Below, one piece after another: positions 9,027 through 17,780 of a stretch of DNA of 64,000 nt. Under the pieces are notes generated by a model. It was not told the DNA's origin. It saw only the letters and a list, made by a program, of their open reading frames with translations, and did no database searches. The DNA comes from JBCAXA01 sp038749025. GTDB taxonomy: Bacteria; Pseudomonadota; Gammaproteobacteria; Steroidobacterales; Woeseiaceae. Every line of letters starts with the position of its first letter. Positions within the stretch are counted from its first letter, which is position 1. The DNA lies in contig JBCDIL010000017.1 in assembly GCA_038749025.1 (NCBI GenBank), positions 1 to 64,000 of the forward strand. The letters run 5' to 3'. Made by a program: the position numbers and the translations under genes.

Positions 9027-9894
9027 GGCGACCCTCGAAGGTAGTGATCAACGCGGTCTCCGGCGAGTCGAAACATACCGACTCGGCCCGCTTAACGGGC
9101 GGCATCGGTACGCTGGTCGGCGATCCGTTCAGCGCCTCAAGCCATGACTGTTGCGGTTGCCGTGAGAAAACGAACGCCCGCCAGTTGGTGACGACGACCG
9201 CCCGGTCGCCACCGCTGCTGAAACTCATCGCCGTCGGTTGCCAACCGAACTGGCCGCGCCGCGGCGCATCGGCTAGCTCACGCACAGTCGGCGGTGGTAG
9301 TGACGTGACTTTGCCCAAGTACTCCACTTCAACGATGTCGTCGCCGCTTGCGTCGATACGGGCTCGATACAGCTCGGGCGGTAATGTCCGTTTCGTCATA
9401 ACGTAGAGCCAATCGCCATGTACGGCGATGGACTCCGCATCGCGACCGCCACCGGGGTACGCCAAGCGAATAGTCCGATCGACCTTTAAAGACGCCATGC
9501 GACCTCGGCCGGGCAGCGTCGTCGGCTCCTTCACTATGTGAACGCGCAGCTCCGAGCGCACCCCGTTATTGTCGCCAATGTCAGCAATAATGAGATACGG
9601 CACGCCGTCGAGTTCGAAACTATCGAGATCCTCCCAGTCGACGTTACCGATGCCACGTGGTACCAACGCTCCGAGGCGTTCGCCGCGGCTGTCCATCGCA
9701 TAGAGAATGGCCGCGTTGCCGCTATCGTTGATCACCCAGTAGCGGTCATCCGCGACGCGTGAACGCGCCAAACCACTCGCCTCATCGATGCTTGGATGCG
9801 CCAGCTTGCCGAGTCGCTCCGGTTCAGCGACAGCGCCAATAAGCCCGCCAACGGCCGCTGCGATAACAATCTTGCGCAGAAAATTCACGATCAT
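8995..9894 (-). CDS. Exported beta-propeller-like protein of unknown function
   Basis: 299 residues with an N-terminal signal sequence (KIVIAAAVGGLIGAVA). The remainder is rich in short beta-strand blocks: DEASGLARSRVADDRYWVIN, VDWEDLDSFELDGVPYLIIA, DAESIAVHGDWLYVMTK, AESVCFDSPETALITTFEG. Their spacing and pattern suggest a six-bladed propeller of the kind seen in secreted esterase-like or calcium-dependent phosphatase folds, but no family could be named with certainty. Overlap with the downstream EEP-fold gene suggests a shared extracytoplasmic task, for example phosphate or nucleotide scavenging. Function unknown. Confidence 0.8.
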   Translation of the reverse strand: MIVNFLRKIVIAAAVGGLIGAVAEPERLGKLAHPSIDEASGLARSRVADDRYWVINDSGNAAILYAMDSRGERLGALVPRGIGNVDWEDLDSFELDGVPYLIIADIGDNNGVRSELRVHIVKEPTTLPGRGRMASLKVDRTIRLAYPGGGRDAESIAVHGDWLYVMTKRTLPPELYRARIDASGDDIVEVEYLGKVTSLPPPTVRELADAPRRGQFGWQPTAMSFSSGGDRAVVVTNWRAFVFSRQPQQSWLEALNGSPTSVPMPPVKRAESVCFDSPETALITTFEGRHAPVFRIPLP

Positions 9895-10002
9895 CCGTTA
9901 AGTGTAGCTCATCGTTGTCACTGTTTTGCCGCGACACAGTGTTTGCGAGCGCCCCAATCTGTTCGCGACAATGGGGACTCGGTTTATCGTTTGACGGCTC
10001 TT

Positions 10003-10743
10003 GTGGCGAAAATTTCCGAGACAGTCCGCCGAGTGGCTCGCGACGTTAATACACTGCATCGTGAGTACCTCGACGACGACGCGTTAGCGGCTGCCTTCCG
10101 GCAATTCCTTGAATGGCAGAGCCGCTATTTGTTGGCGCAACACGCCGCATTCGCCGAACGCGACGAGTACCGCGATGCGACCGCCTTCGTCGTCAACGAC
10201 CTCACCGGTTTCGAGGTCAGCAAGCGCGACCAGGACCTCGCCAGAATCATCCCGCTGATGAGCCGCGTCTTGCCCGATTCGGTACTGGCGACACTGGCCC
10301 GTGCACTCGAGCTCAACGCCGGGGCGCTCGCAATGAACTTGAAAATTTGTCGGGAGATTGAGGCCACCGGCGCGATTGAGCGGCTGACAGAACAGCGCTA
10401 CGCCGCCGCACTTCGAGCCGTTACCGATCGCGAAGCGGCGCTGTCGATGGTGCTCGCTATCAAAGATATCGGTCGCGAGCTCGACCGGATCGTACAGATA
10501 CCGATGATCAGCTCGACCCTCACCAGCATGGGTCTACCGGCCCGTTTGATGGGGTTTCAAGCCTTGCACCGGTTTTTAGCCGAGGGCTTTCGCGTGTTTC
10601 GCGCGTTGCCGAATACCGACGTGTTTCTCGATGAGCTGGAAACCCAAATGCTCACCGTTTATGCGCGACTCTACGACAGCCCTCTGGACTCTCTCGACGC
10701 AGCGGGTACGAGCGCTTCGACCACTTCGTTGGACGGTAATTGA
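10003..10743 (+). CDS. FFLEELY-motif family protein
   Basis: 246-residue, probably all-helical cytoplasmic protein. It matches the family known only by its FFLEELY motif. Shared features from memory are a REYRDATAF-type segment, the acidic KRDQDLARIIPLMSRVLP segment, and the C-terminal block GFQALHRFLAEGFRVFR. The motif itself is degenerate here (FVVNDLT instead of FFLEELY). The reading frame is open from 9796, but its first third is antisense to the neighbouring exported protein, so the GTG at 10003 (or TTG at 9991) is a better start. Its last 73 bases overlap the convergent channel gene. Function of the family is unknown. Confidence 0.72.
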   Translation: MAKISETVRRVARDVNTLHREYLDDDALAAAFRQFLEWQSRYLLAQHAAFAERDEYRDATAFVVNDLTGFEVSKRDQDLARIIPLMSRVLPDSVLATLARALELNAGALAMNLKICREIEATGAIERLTEQRYAAALRAVTDREAALSMVLAIKDIGRELDRIVQIPMISSTLTSMGLPARLMGFQALHRFLAEGFRVFRALPNTDVFLDELETQMLTVYARLYDSPLDSLDAAGTSASTTSLDGN

Positions 10744-11948
10744 TAGGCCTTCAAACCAAAACGGTTCAGTACGGCCAACAGGTGATCGAAAATATCCGAT
10801 TGAATCGCTTCGTAGTCGCCCCAGGCCGTCGTCGACGTGAAGCAGTAAATCTCGATCGGAAGCCCTTCGGCCGTCGGCTGTAACTGGCGGACCAGCAGCG
10901 TCATCGACTTATGGATGTGCGGGTGCTGGCGCAAGTAATTGAGCGCATAGGCACGGAATGTCCCAATATTGGTCAACCGTCGTAGATTGACGGCTTCGTC
11001 GAGATCGGCATCGATCGCCGCGTTGTAGTCGGCGAGCTCCTGTTCTTTGTCTGCGAGGTAGTCGGCCAGCAACACCATCCGTCGAAAGTGCTCGATCTCC
11101 TCTTTCTCGAGGAAACGAATGCTGGCGATGTCGATGACAAGCGAACGCTTAATGCGCCGACCGCCCGACTCACTCATCCCCCGCCAGTTCTGGAACGATT
11201 CGGATATCAACCGATGCGTAGGAATCGTGGTAATCGTTTTGTCCCAGTTTTGGATGCGTACCGTGTGCAACGCGATATCGATAACATCGCCATCCGCGTT
11301 CAATTGCGGCATCTCGATCCAATCGCCGACACGGACCATATCGAGACTGGATAATTGCACGCTGGCGACAAGCGATAAGATCGTGTCGCGAAAAACCAAT
11401 AACAACACAGCCGTTAGTGCACCGAAACCGGTCAGTAAGACGAACGGCGACTCGCCAAGCAGCGCCGAAACAATAAGAATCGCGCCGCAGCAATAGGCGA
11501 ACAATGTCGCCAGCTGAACGTAACCCTTGATCGGTCGGCGCCGAGCTTCCGGGCGACGTTCGTACATTGTATTGATGGTGGTTAGTGCGGCGGCAACAGC
11601 GCGCACCGCAATGAAGGCGGCATACGCTAGCGCGACGTTGCGGATACCGTCGCGCCACGCCTCTCCGATACCCGGAATGAGCCCGACACCGAAATAGACG
11701 ACGATCGCTGGAATAACATGCGATAGCCGACTGATGACACCGTGATCGATCAGCGCATCGTCCCAACGGCCGGGTGTTCGTCCAACCGCCAAACGAAGGC
11801 TACGAACGAGCTGGCGGCGAACGACGGTATCGCCGATCCAGGCCGCTACACACAACAGTGATAAGCCACCGGCCGTAACCGCCCACTCTGGCCAACCGGC
11901 CGTTAGGCGCTCATAAGTGGCCGTCAGTTCGGCAATCCATTCAAGCAT
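10671..11948 (-). CDS. MscS-type mechanosensitive channel, YbdG-like
   Basis: 425-residue inner-membrane protein with about five N-terminal helices and a C-terminal MscS domain. The pore-lining and beta-domain region reads FRDTILSLVASVQLSSLDMV, then RVGDWIEMP, NADGDVIDIALHTVRIQNWD, and TTIPTHRLISESFQNWRGMS. The long insertion and the ESGGRRIKRSL block are like E. coli YbdG (415 residues), the miniconductance channel linked to osmotic down-shock. It should release solutes when membrane tension rises. Its 3' end overlaps the FFLEELY-family gene tail-to-tail by 73 bases, an unusually long convergent overlap. Confidence 0.9.
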   Translation of the reverse strand: MLEWIAELTATYERLTAGWPEWAVTAGGLSLLCVAAWIGDTVVRRQLVRSLRLAVGRTPGRWDDALIDHGVISRLSHVIPAIVVYFGVGLIPGIGEAWRDGIRNVALAYAAFIAVRAVAAALTTINTMYERRPEARRRPIKGYVQLATLFAYCCGAILIVSALLGESPFVLLTGFGALTAVLLLVFRDTILSLVASVQLSSLDMVRVGDWIEMPQLNADGDVIDIALHTVRIQNWDKTITTIPTHRLISESFQNWRGMSESGGRRIKRSLVIDIASIRFLEKEEIEHFRRMVLLADYLADKEQELADYNAAIDADLDEAVNLRRLTNIGTFRAYALNYLRQHPHIHKSMTLLVRQLQPTAEGLPIEIYCFTSTTAWGDYEAIQSDIFDHLLAVLNRFGLKAYQLPSNEVVEALVPAASRESRGLS

Positions 11949-12030
11949 CGGTCACGGTTACTCGTTGCATCACGGGGCAGTATGCCGCGTGGCGCGAGTT
12001 TACCGGTAAGCGCGTGGTGCCGCGATAGCG

Positions 12031-13080
12031 CTAGCTTTCGGCGATACGCACGTTGGCACCATCGGCCAAGGTCTCACCACCGCGAATCGCAACGCGGTCG
12101 CCCGCTGCGAGCGAACCTCGAACGGCGATCAAGTCACCGACGCTGTCGCCGAGTTCAACCGCAACGCGTTCGGCTACATTGTCCGCAGAGATCCTGAACA
12201 CGAAACTACCGTCGGTGCGCAGCACCAAGGCGTCTCGCGGAACAGCTAATGTTGACTCGGCCGCCCGAATCGGGACGCCGACACTGACCAGCTCGCCAAC
12301 GTTCAATCCGGCTGCTGCGTCAATATCGACTCTGGCCTCGAACGTTTGCGAGCGGATATCGCCGGTCGGCACCAACGCACGGATCGTGCCGGCAAGGCGG
12401 TTATCGGCATTGAAGATGTCGAGTGAATCGCCGACGTGAATTCGGTTGATGTGTTTCAGCGGAACAAAGGCGCGCACCTCGAGCTGGGCGAGATCGGTCA
12501 TCGCCGCCAATGGCGCCCCGGGTGCTACCTCTTCGCCAACCCGGCGCATCCGCTCAGTAACGACGCCAGCGAACGGTGCGCGCACCGCTGCGCGGCGAAT
12601 CCGCTCATCGATTTGACGAATACGCACGGCAATGATCTTCGCATCGGCCCGTGCAAGATCGCGGTTCGCCATGGTTTGCTCGAGTTGGAACTCGGAGACA
12701 ACGCTGGTCGTCGATAGCTCCGCCTGGCGTCGATACTCGCTTTCGAGCTGGCGTGTCTGGATGCGCGCACGGCTGAGCAACGCCTCCTGTTCCGCTCGCT
12801 CAAGGCGCAGCAAGGTCGTGTCGATGCGGGCGATCGGCTCGCCCGCTGCGAGCTCGGTGCCCGGCTCCGCAACAAACTCCAGACGCCCCGCCACGGCCGC
12901 CATCAACTCGGCCTCGTTACGGCTATAGACCGTACCCGGAACAGCCAGGGTCGGTGCAATCTCAGCGCGTTGCACGACGGCCACGGCGACAATCGGTGGT
13001 GTTCGTTGTGCGTTGGCCGGTGCCGCTAAGACGGTTGCGATGGCGATCAACGCCGTCAGGGCATAGCGTGAAAAAGTCAT
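12031..13080 (-). CDS. RND efflux periplasmic adaptor (membrane fusion protein)
   Basis: 349-residue exported protein with an N-terminal signal (ALIAIATVLAAPANAQ). It follows the membrane-fusion plan: a first lipoyl half (VPGTVYSRNEAELMAAVAGR), an alpha-helical hairpin around residues 85-145, a second lipoyl half (RAPFAGVVTERMRRVGEEVA), a beta-barrel, and a membrane-proximal domain near the C-terminus. It links an RND pump to an outer-membrane channel. The pump gene follows immediately on the same strand with an ATGA-type overlap (13077-13080), so the pair is an operon. No TolC-like gene lies nearby, so a channel encoded elsewhere must serve. Confidence 0.93.
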   Translation of the reverse strand: MTFSRYALTALIAIATVLAAPANAQRTPPIVAVAVVQRAEIAPTLAVPGTVYSRNEAELMAAVAGRLEFVAEPGTELAAGEPIARIDTTLLRLERAEQEALLSRARIQTRQLESEYRRQAELSTTSVVSEFQLEQTMANRDLARADAKIIAVRIRQIDERIRRAAVRAPFAGVVTERMRRVGEEVAPGAPLAAMTDLAQLEVRAFVPLKHINRIHVGDSLDIFNADNRLAGTIRALVPTGDIRSQTFEARVDIDAAAGLNVGELVSVGVPIRAAESTLAVPRDALVLRTDGSFVFRISADNVAERVAVELGDSVGDLIAVRGSLAAGDRVAIRGGETLADGANVRIAES

Positions 13081-16000
13081 CCGTGTGCTCCGAGCGCTTT
13101 GGGGTTGGTCGCGGACGGCGTCTGTTCCGCCGCGTTGCGCGTAGTGAGTTTGAGTAACGCCGGTATGAATACGAGCGTAAACAAGCCGCTAAAGATCATG
13201 CCGCCGATAATGACGACGGCGAGGCCGCGGTAAATCTCGGAACCAACACCCGGGATCAGTGCAAGCGGCAACATGCCGAAAATACTGGTCAGCGTGCTCA
13301 TGGCGATCGGACGGGCACGGAGCCGCACCGCTTGGCGCGCCGCTTCACGAACGTTTAAGCCGCTCGCTAAGCCCTCACGGGTTTGCAGCACCAACAATAT
13401 GGCGTTGTTGACAACGAGCCCCATCAAAATAATGAAACCAATCATCGTCAACAGATCGAGCGACTGGACGGTGACTAGGTTAAGTCCATTCAGCGCTAAG
13501 ATGCCGCCGGACAGCGCCACCGGCATCGCCGCGATGACGAGCGCGCTGTCGCGTAGCGATCGGAACATCGCGGCCATAATAAAGAACAGGATAACGACGG
13601 CTAGCGCGATGTTGCTGCCCATTTGCATTATTGCCGCATCGAGCTTATCGGCGGTGCCGCGGTAGTTAATCGAGACACCCGCCGGCAGCTGCGCCGCGAT
13701 ACTGGGCCCCACCTCATCACGTAAAATGTCGAGCGCTTCTTCCACGGTCATCTCGGTGGGCGGCAGGACGGACAAGGTAATGGTCCGATCACCGTCGACG
13801 CGCAGCAATTGGGTCGGTCCTACCGTTCGTTCAATCCGGGTCAACTCTCCGAGGGTTTGAATACCGGCAAGCGGTGTCGTAATCGGCATCGCGGCCAGCG
13901 CTTCGGGCGTGTCCCAACGACTGCCGCGCATGATGATGTCCATTCGCTGACTACCATCAAAGTACTCGCCGACGAATGAGCCACTCGTCACAGTACGGAC
14001 CGTGTTCGCAACCGTCGCACGGTCGAGACCCGCCGCATTGATGCGCCGGTCGTCCGGTACCAACTGCAACTCCGGTTCTGAAATAGCGAGCCCAGGCACC
14101 GGTCGAACAACCGCGCCCGGCAAAGCGGCATTGACCTGACCCATGGCCGATGCTGCGACCTCCGTTAGCGTACCGATGTCCGCCCCTTGGAAGTCGACAT
14201 TGATCGAACGTCCGCCGTCGAAGCCAAAATCCAACAGCGTCGTCCGCCGCACAAACGCTTGTGTGTCCGGCAGGTCGACCAACACCTCGGTGCGCAAGAT
14301 AGTCATCATCTCTTCGATCCGTGTCGGATCATCGGTGTACAGAAACAGTGCATTAAAGGACCCAAAGGCCGACAGGTTATAGCCGCGGATATGCGGCTCT
14401 TGCTCGTGTGCCATGTACGGGCTCAAGCGCTCGACAATCGTGCTTGCGATCTCTTCCTCCAGCATCGTGATAGTGCCACCCGGCGGCAGCATGAAGCCGG
14501 CATTGATCGAGTCGGCTGGGGCGTGAGGTAGGAGGTTGGCCTTCGGCACCATCAGCACCAACACAGCCGCCGATGCCGTTAGTAACGAACCGACCCACAG
14601 GGCAGAGCGAATGCGGGTCGCTGTCAGGTGATCGACCCATCCGGCTAGCTTGTCCCAAAGCGCTGTCCACGGATCGCGGTCTGACATCTTGCCAAGCCAG
14701 CCGCGCGCCGCGACTGGCAAGGCCGTCATCGCGACCAAGAATGAGGCCGCAACAGCGACGGACAGTGTTAGCGCCAAGTCACGAAACAATTGGCCTTCGA
14801 TACCGCCGATAAATAAGACAGGCAAGAAAATCGCAACACTGGTGACCGTCGAGGCGAATAACGCACCGCTGATCTGCCGCGCCCCCTGTTGTACGGCCTC
14901 GTCTTCGCTGACGCCGGACTCGCGTAAGCGCACGATGTTCTCGAGCGTAATGATGGCCGCGTCCATCACGAGACCCACCGCAAACGCCAGACCGGCTAGC
15001 GATATGACATTGAGTGAGCGGCCAGAAAGATCGAGCGCAACGAACGAGACGAGCAACGACAGCGGCACGCTCGCCGCAATCAGTATGATGCCGCGGCGAC
15101 TGCGCATCAGCGCGTACAGCACAGCGACCGCGAGGACTAAGCCAAGGCCGAGGTTGTCGCGGACCAAGCGAATCGCACGGCGGATATGCACCGACGAATC
15201 GAAGCTCAAATCAATCGCGAGGCCGGCGTCGGCGAGCGCCCCGGTATTGAGATCGTCGACCGCAGCGTTGATCCCATCGATCATATCGACGGTGTTCGCG
15301 CCAAACTCGCGATCGACGGTGATGTAGTAGGCCGGGTAGCCGTTACGCAGCGAAAATCCATCCCGGTCGCGGGGCACGACTTCAATACTGGCGACCTCGG
15401 ATAAATAAACCGGCCGATCGCCACTCTGGCCGACGACCAGCTGGTTCAAGCTATCGGGATCAAACTGACCGACGAAGCGCACGGTGTAGCGCCGCCGACC
15501 GACATCGGCCGAACCACCGGAAACATCGGTCGCCCGTCCGATAACGCTCGCGATGTCGTTGAAACTAATGTCGAGTGCAGCGGCTCGGTACGTGTCGACA
15601 TTGATCTGTAGCTCGCGCGGCTGTTCACCTTGCAGCGACACTCGCCCGACGCCCGGTATTCGGGCCAGGCGCGGTTCGACATGTTTCTCAATGACAGCTT
15701 GAAACGTGGCTGGATCGCGGCGTGGCTCACCGGGACGCAAGCGGACGAGCAACGACGCGTCGCCCGGACCAAAGCCACCGCCACCGGCGTTAACTTGCGG
15801 CTCAATCGCATCAGGCGGGCGGCCCGTAACTTGGCTCAGGCGATTGATGACATCGACTTTTGCTTCTTGAATATCGACGCCGGTATCGAAGGTCAGGTTG
15901 ACCCAGCCGTTGCCGCGGGAAATCCACGACGATATATCGGTCAGCCCCGGCAGGTTGGCAAGCACGTCTTCTTGCGGCTCGACGATCTCCGCTTCCATCT

Positions 16001-16172
16001 CCTCGGGAGCCGCAGCCCGCCAAAAATTGCCGATCGAGACCTGCGGTTGCTCGATATTGGGCAGCAGCTGGATCGGTAAGCGCGTGGCGGCAAGCACGCC
16101 AAAAAGGACCAATAAGGCGACGATGGCGGCGACGGCCGGCCATTGGCGGGTACTTAATTCTGTCAACTTCAC
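13077..16172 (-). CDS. RND-family efflux pump, inner-membrane permease
   Basis: 1031 residues from the GTG at 16172, which has AGGGG at proper distance upstream and gives the standard RND beginning (KLTELSTRQWPAVAAIVALL). The frame is open to 16343, but the extra residues do not fit the family. Two repeats each contain six helices and large periplasmic loops. The fourth-helix motif is AVGLVMDAAIITLENIVRL: the first of the two proton-relay acidic residues of AcrB is kept, the second is alanine, as in several RND subfamilies. Proton-driven export of drugs, solvents or other amphiphiles is expected; substrate unknown. Coupled to the adaptor gene. Confidence 0.93.
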   Translation of the reverse strand: MKLTELSTRQWPAVAAIVALLVLFGVLAATRLPIQLLPNIEQPQVSIGNFWRAAAPEEMEAEIVEPQEDVLANLPGLTDISSWISRGNGWVNLTFDTGVDIQEAKVDVINRLSQVTGRPPDAIEPQVNAGGGGFGPGDASLLVRLRPGEPRRDPATFQAVIEKHVEPRLARIPGVGRVSLQGEQPRELQINVDTYRAAALDISFNDIASVIGRATDVSGGSADVGRRRYTVRFVGQFDPDSLNQLVVGQSGDRPVYLSEVASIEVVPRDRDGFSLRNGYPAYYITVDREFGANTVDMIDGINAAVDDLNTGALADAGLAIDLSFDSSVHIRRAIRLVRDNLGLGLVLAVAVLYALMRSRRGIILIAASVPLSLLVSFVALDLSGRSLNVISLAGLAFAVGLVMDAAIITLENIVRLRESGVSEDEAVQQGARQISGALFASTVTSVAIFLPVLFIGGIEGQLFRDLALTLSVAVAASFLVAMTALPVAARGWLGKMSDRDPWTALWDKLAGWVDHLTATRIRSALWVGSLLTASAAVLVLMVPKANLLPHAPADSINAGFMLPPGGTITMLEEEIASTIVERLSPYMAHEQEPHIRGYNLSAFGSFNALFLYTDDPTRIEEMMTILRTEVLVDLPDTQAFVRRTTLLDFGFDGGRSINVDFQGADIGTLTEVAASAMGQVNAALPGAVVRPVPGLAISEPELQLVPDDRRINAAGLDRATVANTVRTVTSGSFVGEYFDGSQRMDIIMRGSRWDTPEALAAMPITTPLAGIQTLGELTRIERTVGPTQLLRVDGDRTITLSVLPPTEMTVEEALDILRDEVGPSIAAQLPAGVSINYRGTADKLDAAIMQMGSNIALAVVILFFIMAAMFRSLRDSALVIAAMPVALSGGILALNGLNLVTVQSLDLLTMIGFIILMGLVVNNAILLVLQTREGLASGLNVREAARQAVRLRARPIAMSTLTSIFGMLPLALIPGVGSEIYRGLAVVIIGGMIFSGLFTLVFIPALLKLTTRNAAEQTPSATNPKALGAHG

Positions 16173-16371
16173 GGTCGAAACCCCTACGGAATGGCGCTCA
16201 TTTGCCGATAAACAAGCCAGACCTATCCTACAAATTAGACACCGTTTGGTCGCCAATGGTTTGATTCGGTGCGACCACCGGTGGGGCCAGAGCGACGAGC
16301 TGAGGACGCTTAGCGTGACGGAGGCCGCATTCCAACCGCTCACAACTGGCGACGCGGGTTGGGCACCACGC

Positions 16372-16377
16372 TATAAT
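16372..16377 (+). promoter_or_regulatory. Likely -10 box for the cytochrome c gene
   Basis: A perfect TATAAT lies 51 bases before the GTG of the cytochrome c gene, in the 256-base divergent gap between that gene and the RND pump. No matching -35 of good quality is visible 16-18 bases upstream, so it may need an activator. Nothing else was recognised in this gap. Confidence 0.45.
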
Positions 16378-16428
16378 CCGGCGCGGCATGGATGGGCACA
16401 TATGTAGTGCCGACGGGAGCACCAGTCT

Positions 16429-16932
16429 GTGAGTCAAGACCAAAAGTTTTTCGATATCTTCTCGCTCGTCTTGGGCATCCTCGTGGTTGTCGCGTTCGGC
16501 ATCTACGCGCTGTCAGCGCGTATCGGTAACGCGACCCAAGGTCAGTACATCCAAGCCGATGCGACTTACCAGGATCAGGTGAGCTCGGCGATTACGCCGG
16601 TCGGTCAGGTATTGATGCCTGGTGACGAAGCAAGTTTCGCCGCCCAAGTGGTGGCCAGTGCGGAACCGGTGAAAACCGTCTTGTCGGGCCCGCAGGTCTA
16701 CAACGCGGCTTGTATCGCCTGCCACGGTGCCGGAATCGGCGGCGCACCCACTTACGGTAGTGCTGACGTGTGGGCGCCACGGATCGCGAAAGGTATCGAC
16801 ACGCTTTACGGCCACTCAATCAACGGGTTTTCGGGCGAAGCGGGTTACATGCCGCCGAAGGGTGGCCGGACCGACCTGTCCGACGACGAGATTCGGGCCG
16901 CGGTCGACTACATGATCGAAGGCTCGCAGTAA
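16429..16932 (+). CDS. Membrane-anchored c-type cytochrome (cytochrome c5 type)
   Basis: 167 residues. Residues 8-27 form one membrane anchor (FDIFSLVLGILVVVAFGIYA), then about 60 linker residues lead to a single haem-c domain with CIACH near residue 95 and a downstream methionine ligand candidate in AGYMPPKGG. The domain order and the DLSDDEIRAAVDYMI ending fit class I cytochrome c5-like proteins, which carry electrons in the periplasm between the bc1 complex and oxidases. GTG start with GGGAG upstream. It is followed 25 bases later by otsB on the same strand, probably without functional link. Confidence 0.9.
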   Translation: MSQDQKFFDIFSLVLGILVVVAFGIYALSARIGNATQGQYIQADATYQDQVSSAITPVGQVLMPGDEASFAAQVVASAEPVKTVLSGPQVYNAACIACHGAGIGGAPTYGSADVWAPRIAKGIDTLYGHSINGFSGEAGYMPPKGGRTDLSDDEIRAAVDYMIEGSQ

Positions 16933-16957
16933 GCGTTTCGAACCGCGCGTTCTAGCG

Positions 16958-17704
16958 ATGGCGACCTATTCGCCACCCACACCGGCGTTATCGGACACGG
17001 CGCTGTTCCTGGATATCGACGGAACGCTGCTGCCATTACAGTCGGATCCTGCTGGCGTTGCGAGTGACCCCGTACTTCGGCAAAAACTTACCGAACTCGT
17101 CACCCGAACAGACGGCGCGCTCGCACTCGTTAGCGGGCGCACGTTGGCTGATATAGATCGCATCTTCGCGCCACTCGCCTTTAGCGCCGCTGGTACCCAC
17201 GGCGGCGAAATTCGCCATCGCGGTGCGGACCTGAGCCCGCCGGGGCTTAGCGCGTTAGACGAAATGGCGCTGAAGCCGATTGCCGATTTTGTCGCCGCGA
17301 ACCGCGGCTTGTTACTCGAGAACAAGGGCGTCAGTGTCACCTTGCATTTCCGTGAGCGCCCCGATCTCGAAGCCGATTGCCGCGCGATGATTGACGCGCT
17401 TTACGAACGCCATCCAGAGGGTATGCAGGTGATCGCCGGCAAGATGGTGTTCGAACTGACCCCAATCGCCGCCAACAAAGGCGCCGCCATCCAACGCTTG
17501 CTGGGCGAGCCACCGTTTCGCGGACGCCAGCCCGTTTTCCTGGGTGACGACACGACCGATGAGGCTGGCTTCACCGTCGTGAACGATGCCGGTGGCTTAT
17601 CCGTGCTGGTCGGAGAGCGCGACACAACCGCGGCGACCCACCGGCTTGAAGGCGTCGCCGCTGTGCATGGCTGGCTTAGCAACTTGATCGCCAAGCGCGA
17701 GTAG
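16958..17704 (+). CDS. otsB: Trehalose-6-phosphate phosphatase
   Basis: 248-residue HAD-superfamily phosphatase that converts trehalose 6-phosphate to trehalose. Motif I is LFLDIDGTLLPL near residue 16 (nucleophile and acid/base aspartates present); VSGRT gives motif II, and VFLGDDTTDEAGF motif IV with metal-binding aspartates. The cap-domain block FELTPIAANKGAAI is typical of OtsB. It begins a GH15-otsA cluster on the same strand, so both steps of trehalose synthesis are together. The ATG at 16958 follows the cytochrome gene by 25 bases. Osmotic or desiccation stress is the usual role. Confidence 0.94.
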   Translation: MATYSPPTPALSDTALFLDIDGTLLPLQSDPAGVASDPVLRQKLTELVTRTDGALALVSGRTLADIDRIFAPLAFSAAGTHGGEIRHRGADLSPPGLSALDEMALKPIADFVAANRGLLLENKGVSVTLHFRERPDLEADCRAMIDALYERHPEGMQVIAGKMVFELTPIAANKGAAIQRLLGEPPFRGRQPVFLGDDTTDEAGFTVVNDAGGLSVLVGERDTTAATHRLEGVAAVHGWLSNLIAKRE

Positions 17705-17780
17705 CGCACATCATGCACCGGCCGGGTACACTGACGCTCGTGTTTGCTAACTGCCGGCCGTGTTCGGTGACGCATCGATA

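Noticed and set aside
9796..10002. Longer N-terminus of the FFLEELY-family protein
   Set aside because: The first third lies antisense to the signal-peptide end of the neighbouring gene and is not protein-like.
16173..16343. Longer N-terminus of the RND pump (start at 16343)
   Set aside because: The extra residues are not hydrophobic or conserved, and the GTG at 16172 with AGGGG gives the normal RND beginning.
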